Source: Thermoproteota archaeon
GTDB taxonomy: Archaea > Thermoproteota > Methanomethylicia > Methanomethylicales > Methanomethylicaceae
Direction of reading: 5' to 3'
DNA length: 9,840 nt
Assembly: GCA_030055545.1 (NCBI GenBank)
Contig: JASFYK010000030.1
Span: 1 to 9,840 of the forward strand
Within the stretch, counting starts at the first letter, position 1. Every line of letters begins with the position of its first letter. The position numbers and the translations under genes are program-made. Positions 6,078 to 9,840 of this stretch are shown piece by piece. Below the pieces are notes generated by a model. That model saw only the letters and a program-made list of their open reading frames with translations, was not told where the DNA came from and made no database searches.

Positions 6078-6084
6078 TTTTTTT
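6078..6084 (+). terminator. T7 tract after the corrinoid gene
   Basis: Seven T residues follow the TAA stop of the corrinoid gene. Such a run can cause archaeal termination, but the next gene starts within 20 bases and needs the GGGGTG directly after the tract as its ribosome site. Partial termination is the most that can be argued. Confidence 0.3.
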
Positions 6085-6090
6085 GGGGTG
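6085..6090 (+). promoter_or_regulatory. Shine-Dalgarno GGGGTG before a non-canonical ATT start
   Basis: GGGGTG resembles the consensus GAGGTG with one mismatch and sits 5 bases before the in-frame ATT at 6096. It supports initiation of the ABC ATPase there rather than at the internal GTG at 6138, which has no comparable site. Confidence 0.45.
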
Positions 6091-6095
6091 CGCTT

Positions 6096-6767
6096 ATTCC
6101 CGAGGTATACCTCGAAAAGGTCTCAAAGAAGTACAGAGTGGGCAAGAGTGAGATAACGGCTCTGGATGAAGTCACACTGCGTTTGCCCGACAGTGGCATC
6201 GTGATCATTTCCGGACCGTCAGGTGCGGGAAAGAGCACGCTCATAAGGGCGATATCTGGCCTTGAATTGCCATCGAAGGGATCGATTTACGTGGAAGGGG
6301 TGGACATAACCCGCCTTGGGGCATACGAACTGGCATGGTTCAGGAGAAAGAAGTTCGGCTTCAAGCCCCAGGATCCCAAGCTTATACCGCAGTTGACAAT
6401 ACTGGAGAATGTTGCACTCCCGCTCCTGTTCAACTATGTCCCTAGGAAGTGCGCTCTTGAGGCTGCGATGGAGCTGCTCCAAGAAGTGGGCCTTGGTGAA
6501 AGGATCATGCACAAACCGGACGAGGTAAGCGGCGGGGAATACGAGAGGGCAAGCCTTGCGCAGACCATAATAGGCTCCCCTCCGATCGTGATCTTGGATG
6601 AGCCGACTGCCCACCTTGATCCCGAGAATTCAAGGAAAATAGCAGAGCTGGTGAAGGCAAAGCAGAGGGAGGCAGGGTCCCTTTACATAGTCACAACGCT
6701 GGAGGACACGATAATACGGGAAGCGGATCTGAGGGTCTACATAAACAAGGGAAGGATCGAATTTTAA
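6096..6767 (+). CDS. ABC transporter ATPase, LolD/MacB-type, with a missing H-loop histidine
   Basis: A single nucleotide-binding domain of 223 residues if started at ATT 6096. Reading from the later GTG 6138 (209 aa), the motifs are Walker A 'GPSGAGKST' (26-34), Q-loop 'FKPQDPKLIPQLT' (Q78), signature 'VSGGEYERASLA' (130-141) and Walker B 'VILDEPTAHLD' (151-161). 'LIP-LT-LENV' is typical of the LolD/MacB/FtsE exporter group. GTG 6138 would cut off the first strand and the A-loop tyrosine ('VYLEKVSKKYRVG'), which are readable in frame upstream. No ATG/GTG/TTG exists there, only ATT 6096 behind GGGGTG. Where an H-loop His is expected ('VTH'), the sequence is 'VTTLED' (T187). The natural partner is the FtsX-like permease that ends 31 bases away on the other strand. 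It is too short to be the two-domain MCR activator AtwA. Confidence 0.85.
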   Translation: MPEVYLEKVSKKYRVGKSEITALDEVTLRLPDSGIVIISGPSGAGKSTLIRAISGLELPSKGSIYVEGVDITRLGAYELAWFRRKKFGFKPQDPKLIPQLTILENVALPLLFNYVPRKCALEAAMELLQEVGLGERIMHKPDEVSGGEYERASLAQTIIGSPPIVILDEPTAHLDPENSRKIAELVKAKQREAGSLYIVTTLEDTIIREADLRVYINKGRIEF

Positions 6768-6806
6768 ATCATAGCTCGAATGTGAGCGTCGGTAATAATC
6801 ATAGCT
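6767..6806. repeat. Short direct repeat in the convergent gap
   Basis: AATCATAGCT occurs at 6767-6776 and 6797-6806, flanking the 31-bp gap between the convergent ATPase and permease genes. It may be chance or a small duplication trace. No hairpin terminator is evident in the gap. Confidence 0.3.
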
Positions 6807-7725
6807 TCTCCGCCCTCCGGGATCCCTTGTAGACCTTATATTCGATTATGCTTTGCCTGATCAGAGCGCCGAGGTTCTTAGCGAGGAAAGTGTTCTCAAT
6901 GTCACGCCCTTTTTTAACTTCAGAACAGGTTAGCAGCGGGCATTTGCCATCTCTAAGCCTCAACCTAGCCTTCAGTAGGGGCAGTGTCTCGTCGTCACGG
7001 AATGCCTTGTCTAAACTTATACCCGCACTTGCAAGAAAGATGCTCGACTCTCCGCCGCTCGTGCCCAAGTACCTGCATCTGACAAGCAGCTCAGTGTACT
7101 CATTCCTCAGGACTGAATTCTCTATTATCATAAGCTCCGAGCGATCCTTCAAGACCTCGTCGAGGAACGACCTCAAATCATCAGCTTCGGACGGGTAAAC
7201 CAGCGAGGGGACCTCAAGATCAGAAAGTGGTCTGAAGGCACCTCTGCCCAATAGGCTGATCCTGAGCGACTTTATAGCGGAATAGGAAGGAGGGACTGTC
7301 CCAAAAGCTAAGCTGACCAAGAGAGAGTAGAATATCTTTACATTTTGGAGTTGTGAAGCGGGAATCAGAATGGCGACCAACAGCCCAATAAAGTAACCGA
7401 TCAGAGCGAATGTGAGTATCCTAAGAATGCCGAGCCTGAAGATGTCTGACGGAGACACCCCATGGCAAATGAGCGCCTCGAGCTCCTCCCTTGTATCGTA
7501 CTCCAAGGCAAAAGAGGTCGTTAGTGTAAGCACGCCAACCACGAAAAGCACTATATAGAGCGCCTCCCCATCAAGAAAAGTTTCGTTGAAAATCAACGAG
7601 TAGGTAAGAACGGCCACGCCGGTCGTCATGCATGCTGTGAGCGGCAAGCGCTGGAGGGCCTTGTGATAAGCCAGCGAGATCATAGCGTATGTCTTGGGGT
7701 CCAAGAGGGCATCAAGGCCCCGCAT
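6799..7725 (-). CDS. Reduced FtsX/MacB-type ABC permease with soluble C-terminal domain
   Basis: About 308 residues. Four membrane helices are predicted by eye near 28-46, 55-74, 101-121 and 131-148. Between helices 2 and 3 lies 'TREELEALICHGVSPSDIFR', matching the FtsX-domain coupling segment (compare RRREIGILRALGASRRDILR), and after helix 4 'PPSYSAIKSLRISL' resembles the usual Ala/Arg-rich end. Unlike LolC/MacB proteins, helices 1 and 2 are joined by only about 9 residues, so the large extracytoplasmic domain is missing. A charged soluble region of about 145 residues, probably cytoplasmic, follows instead. The start ATG 7725 is favoured because AGGGTG lies 9 bases upstream; a GTG at 7737 would add four residues. 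It overlaps the transporter gene upstream, so the two are co-transcribed. The ATPase partner is probably the convergent neighbour. Cargo is unknown. Confidence 0.7.
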   Translation of the reverse strand: MRGLDALLDPKTYAMISLAYHKALQRLPLTACMTTGVAVLTYSLIFNETFLDGEALYIVLFVVGVLTLTTSFALEYDTREELEALICHGVSPSDIFRLGILRILTFALIGYFIGLLVAILIPASQLQNVKIFYSLLVSLAFGTVPPSYSAIKSLRISLLGRGAFRPLSDLEVPSLVYPSEADDLRSFLDEVLKDRSELMIIENSVLRNEYTELLVRCRYLGTSGGESSIFLASAGISLDKAFRDDETLPLLKARLRLRDGKCPLLTCSEVKKGRDIENTFLAKNLGALIRQSIIEYKVYKGSRRAEKL

Positions 7726-8785
7726 TAGTCTGTTCACCCTTCAATAAAAGACGTAGTATCAGGACGCTTATTAAGATGAAGAGTGCTGCTAGGAAGAACA
7801 TAGACTGGTATGATCCCACTGCCCAGATTAACATTCCCAGAAGCGATCCAAGAGGGGTTACCGCTGAAGAGAAGAGATTGAAGGATTGGGCTTCGCATTT
7901 TTTTATCGTGTTGACCGCAGCAACTACAAAAGTGTTGTATGCACTCACGTCGATCAGTGCAACAAGCCACAACACCATGAAAAAGTACCGAGAAGGTGAG
8001 ATCCCCAACACGATGAAGACTAGAAGCAGCGAAAATCCGATGGTTGCGACCATACTTCTTTGGAGGGACTTCTGGGAGGCAAGTGCTCTGCCTAGCAAGT
8101 TGGTAAGGAGCAATGATGCGGTTATGAGGGCGCCTATCCAGAGGGGGTCGATCGAGTACTCCACCAAAGCTACAATTGGGGTGAGAAGGGTCCCCAGAGA
8201 GCAGCCGATGGAGGTGACAAGAGCCAATGCTCCGAATTCCTTCGGTAGCCGCAAGCTCGCCTTGGCGAGGAGGACTGGCTTTGGTACCATAATTTTCAAG
8301 GACGCGAAGACCAGCACCGCCCCTATGAAGGAGATCAAGGCGGATGCAACTAGAGGGGAGTCTGCCCCTAAATTCACCAACAAGAACGCGCCAATCAGGG
8401 GGAATGCGCTAAGCAACAGAGCCCTTGATGTAGACAACAGTTTGGAGAGCGGCAGAGATAGCAGTCCGCCCGAGGTTATCCCCACAAGCCCTGTAATAAA
8501 GATCGTGAGGTATCCGTACCCAAAACCAGCAAGTGCAATGGTCGTAATGACGTGGGAGGACAGAAAGATGCCAGCGAGCCTCGACAGGGATGAGGGGGAT
8601 CTTTGGACGTAAACCACGCCTATCAGGAAGCCGAGGAAATAAGCAGAGAGGGAGGGGGCGGCGATCAGAAGGTCAAGGCTTTTGTACCAAAGGATTATCG
8701 CCATAAGATAATGCGAGATCAAGGCGGAGGGAAATGAAAGGAAGACGGCTGCTTTAAAAACTGAAAGGTAATTGATGTTTACCAA
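7712..8785 (-). CDS. MFS-like 12-helix membrane transporter
   Basis: A 357-residue highly hydrophobic protein with 12 likely membrane helices (about 8-32, 38-60, 70-88, 91-112, 121-140, 145-166, 183-205, 214-234, 243-262, 267-291, 303-323, 327-348). A polar loop at 167-182 divides them six plus six, the layout of the major facilitator superfamily. The classical MFS motif A (GxLaDrxGrr) is not seen, so the subfamily is unclear and substrate cannot be given. The TTG start has GGAG directly adjacent, which is too close for a normal ribosome site. An AT-rich box about 25 bases upstream suggests a leaderless mRNA instead. The 3' end overlaps the FtsX-like permease gene, placing both in one unit, perhaps for export or lipid/peptide handling (inference). 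Confidence 0.7.
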   Translation of the reverse strand: MVNINYLSVFKAAVFLSFPSALISHYLMAIILWYKSLDLLIAAPSLSAYFLGFLIGVVYVQRSPSSLSRLAGIFLSSHVITTIALAGFGYGYLTIFITGLVGITSGGLLSLPLSKLLSTSRALLLSAFPLIGAFLLVNLGADSPLVASALISFIGAVLVFASLKIMVPKPVLLAKASLRLPKEFGALALVTSIGCSLGTLLTPIVALVEYSIDPLWIGALITASLLLTNLLGRALASQKSLQRSMVATIGFSLLLVFIVLGISPSRYFFMVLWLVALIDVSAYNTFVVAAVNTIKKCEAQSFNLFSSAVTPLGSLLGMLIWAVGSYQSMFFLAALFILISVLILRLLLKGEQTNAGP

Positions 8786-8802
8786 CTCCGTCGAATTGAA
8801 AA

Positions 8803-8814
8803 AATTTTAATATT
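8803..8814 (-). promoter_or_regulatory. Possible TATA box for the transporter-permease operon
   Basis: On the minus strand, ATATTAAAATTT is centred about 24 bases before the TTG start at 8785, fitting a leaderless transcript. It sits almost back-to-back with the plus-strand TATA box at 8821-8830 within a 60-bp divergent spacer. Confidence 0.4.
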
Positions 8815-8820
8815 CGCCGG

Positions 8821-8830
8821 ATATATAATA
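8821..8830 (+). promoter_or_regulatory. TATA box for the winged-helix/protease operon
   Basis: ATATATAATA is a near-ideal archaeal TATA box centred about 21 bases before the ATG at 8846. No Shine-Dalgarno lies between them. Transcription would begin at or next to the ATG, giving a leaderless mRNA. Confidence 0.6.
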
Positions 8831-8845
8831 CTTCGGGTTTTATTT

Positions 8846-9172
8846 ATGGAAAAGAAAAAATTCACGGTCATGCAGGAGTTGACAATCGAGGCCATACTGC
8901 AGAAAGTCAAAGACCGGAGCAAGCTTGAAAACACAGAGCTCAGCAGCGGCGAGATACTTGGCTACATATCGAAGGAGATGACAAAGAGGAAAGACAGCGG
9001 GACCAAGGGTGGTGTCGCTGGCACAAAAGGCTGGGCTGACATGTTCAGGCTCGCGGTCAAGGATCTCGTGGCTATGGGATACCTGAAGGAAAAGAAAGGT
9101 CTGCTGAGCTCAAAGCTCACCCTCACGAAAGAAGGCCTCGAAGCCTACGAGGAGTTCAAGAAACAGGCATGA
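8846..9172 (+). CDS. Small winged-helix-like protein, possible transcription regulator
   Basis: A 108-residue basic, soluble protein. Three helical stretches ('TVMQELTIEAILQKVKDR', 'SGEILGYISKEMTKR', 'WADMFRLAVKDLVAMGYL') are followed by 'KEKKGLLSSKLTLTKEGLEA', which has the strand-turn-strand 'wing' and 'LTxEG' ending seen in PadR/MarR-like winged-helix proteins. A glycine/lysine-rich loop ('SGTKGGVAGTKG', about 51-62) separates the second and third helices. The ATG fits a leaderless transcript from the TATA box at 8821-8830. Its stop overlaps the start of the membrane protease gene (ATGA), so the two are translationally coupled and probably act together. A DNA-binding role is inferred from fold resemblance only; no family was recognised. 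Confidence 0.75.
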   Translation: MEKKKFTVMQELTIEAILQKVKDRSKLENTELSSGEILGYISKEMTKRKDSGTKGGVAGTKGWADMFRLAVKDLVAMGYLKEKKGLLSSKLTLTKEGLEAYEEFKKQA

Positions 9173-9837
9173 GGGGAGAGAGCCGGGCTTCACGCAGCCT
9201 GAGCCGCCCCCTTATCGATGCAGTGTTCAGGCTTGCGAATGGGAGAAAGGCATTTCAGGCTTATGAGACTGTAGCGACATCCCTAGGAGCTGTTTCCGTA
9301 CCCCTGACTCTAACTTTTTTAACTGTTTTCTTTGCTCAAGGATCTCTTCCATCAATTCTCGTCCCCGAGATCGACAATCTATATGGGTTTTTGACATTGA
9401 TTGCAGGACTAGTATCTTCCCTTGCAATCCATGAGCTCTCCCACGTCATAACACTTGCCAATCATGGAATTAAAGCCGAAGTGCTCGGCATCTCTTTGAG
9501 TGGAGTAATCGGGGGCTACGTCAAGGCAGACGTCCCCAAGGAAGATTATGAAAAAATCAAGTTCCCGTTCTTCTCCTGTGGCGTTGGCGCTAACCTTCTG
9601 GTATTTCTACTGGCACTGGCAGCAGGTCTGGCTGGAGTGCCTCAACTAGTGCCTTTTGCGGCAGTGTCTTTTTGGTTCATGGTTATCAATTCCATACCCG
9701 CCCCCTTGATGGACGGGGGAAAGATCTTTGAAGGTCTGCTTGAGAGCCTCAGGCTTGAAAGGTTTTCCGATCACATATCCGCCTTGATAATAACCATGTG
9801 GATCCTGGTATTTGCGGCAAAATTGATTACATTGTAA
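9169..9837 (+). CDS. Site-2-protease-type M50 membrane metalloprotease
   Basis: A complete 222-residue integral membrane zinc protease. The HExxH zinc motif is 'HELSH' (88-92) inside a helix near 72-95. The second metal-ligand motif is 'NSIPAPLMDGG' (174-184), with D182 the expected third ligand and N174/P177 the family NxxP. The intervening 'SCGVGANLLVFLLALAAG' (136-153) matches the conserved small-residue helix containing Asn. About five to six membrane helices are predicted, with no PDZ domain, as in short archaeal S2P relatives. S2P enzymes cut substrates inside the membrane, often to free regulators or clear membrane proteins. The ATG overlaps the stop of the winged-helix-like gene by four bases. 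A functional link with that gene is likely, but it lacks any membrane helix and so would not itself be a classical S2P substrate. Confidence 0.88.
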   Translation: MRGESRASRSLSRPLIDAVFRLANGRKAFQAYETVATSLGAVSVPLTLTFLTVFFAQGSLPSILVPEIDNLYGFLTLIAGLVSSLAIHELSHVITLANHGIKAEVLGISLSGVIGGYVKADVPKEDYEKIKFPFFSCGVGANLLVFLLALAAGLAGVPQLVPFAAVSFWFMVINSIPAPLMDGGKIFEGLLESLRLERFSDHISALIITMWILVFAAKLITL

Positions 9838-9840
9838 TCT

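Noticed and set aside
6096..6767. Considered the MCR activation ATPase AtwA (component A2)
   Set aside because: AtwA carries two nucleotide-binding domains and is far longer; this single-domain protein has LolD/MacB-type motifs and an FtsX-like neighbour.
7689..8612. Open frame of 307 codons on the plus strand opposite the MFS-like gene
   Set aside because: It is the complement of a hydrophobic gene, rich in Arg/Ser/Thr/Lys with no motif, and overlaps a protein with 12 regular membrane helices on the other strand.
1..9840. tRNA/rRNA genes, CRISPR arrays, transposases or long repeats
   Set aside because: None was recognised on either strand; coding genes occupy nearly the whole window.

Overview
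This window is archaeal DNA. The first 6.1 kb carries genes for a methyl-coenzyme M reductase (MCR)-type enzyme and for corrinoid-dependent methyl transfer. The remainder encodes membrane and regulatory proteins. The archaeal assignment rests on recognisable mcrA and mcrB homologues, TATA-like boxes about 25 bases before several starts (suggesting leaderless mRNAs), GGTGAT/GAGGTG-type Shine-Dalgarno sites and oligo-T tracts. The lineage cannot be fixed from sequence reading alone. The McrA is far from the classical methanogen type, so an uncultured MCR- or alkyl-CoM-reductase-bearing archaeon is more likely than a classical methanogen (inference).

Minus-strand operon (4179 down to 1). In transcription order it reads: corrinoid protein, URO-D/MtaA-type methyltransferase, a small Cys-rich zinc-ribbon protein, mcrA, then the 5' third of mcrB, which runs off the left edge. 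The genes are nearly contiguous or overlapping. Placing methyl transfer to CoM directly before the reductase suggests one pathway: a methyl (or alkyl) group goes to the corrinoid protein, then to CoM, then to the MCR-like enzyme. The order mcrA-mcrB is not the classical mcrBDCGA order. The McrA keeps the F430-ligating Gln, the active-site His and the overall fold motifs. It has lost the thioglycine, methyl-Arg, methyl-Gln and methyl-Cys sites and the catalytic-pocket Tyr. This is the main finding.

Plus-strand operon (4371 to 6767). A second methyltransferase/corrinoid pair is transcribed divergently from a 191-bp AT-rich region that holds both promoters, a perfect palindrome and 10-bp phased direct repeats. 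It is followed by a LolD/MacB-type ABC ATPase whose only plausible start is a non-canonical ATT. No classical substrate-specific methyltransferase (MtaB, MtmB, MtbB, MttB) lies in the window.

Right part. On the minus strand, convergent with the ATPase, are a 12-helix MFS-like transporter and a reduced FtsX-type permease (4 helices plus a soluble C-terminal domain). The permease may partner the ATPase. On the plus strand, a leaderless winged-helix-like protein gene overlaps a site-2-protease-type M50 membrane metalloprotease gene by ATGA, which ends just inside the window. No RNA genes, CRISPR arrays or insertion sequences were recognised. No gene-free stretch exceeds 300 bases.
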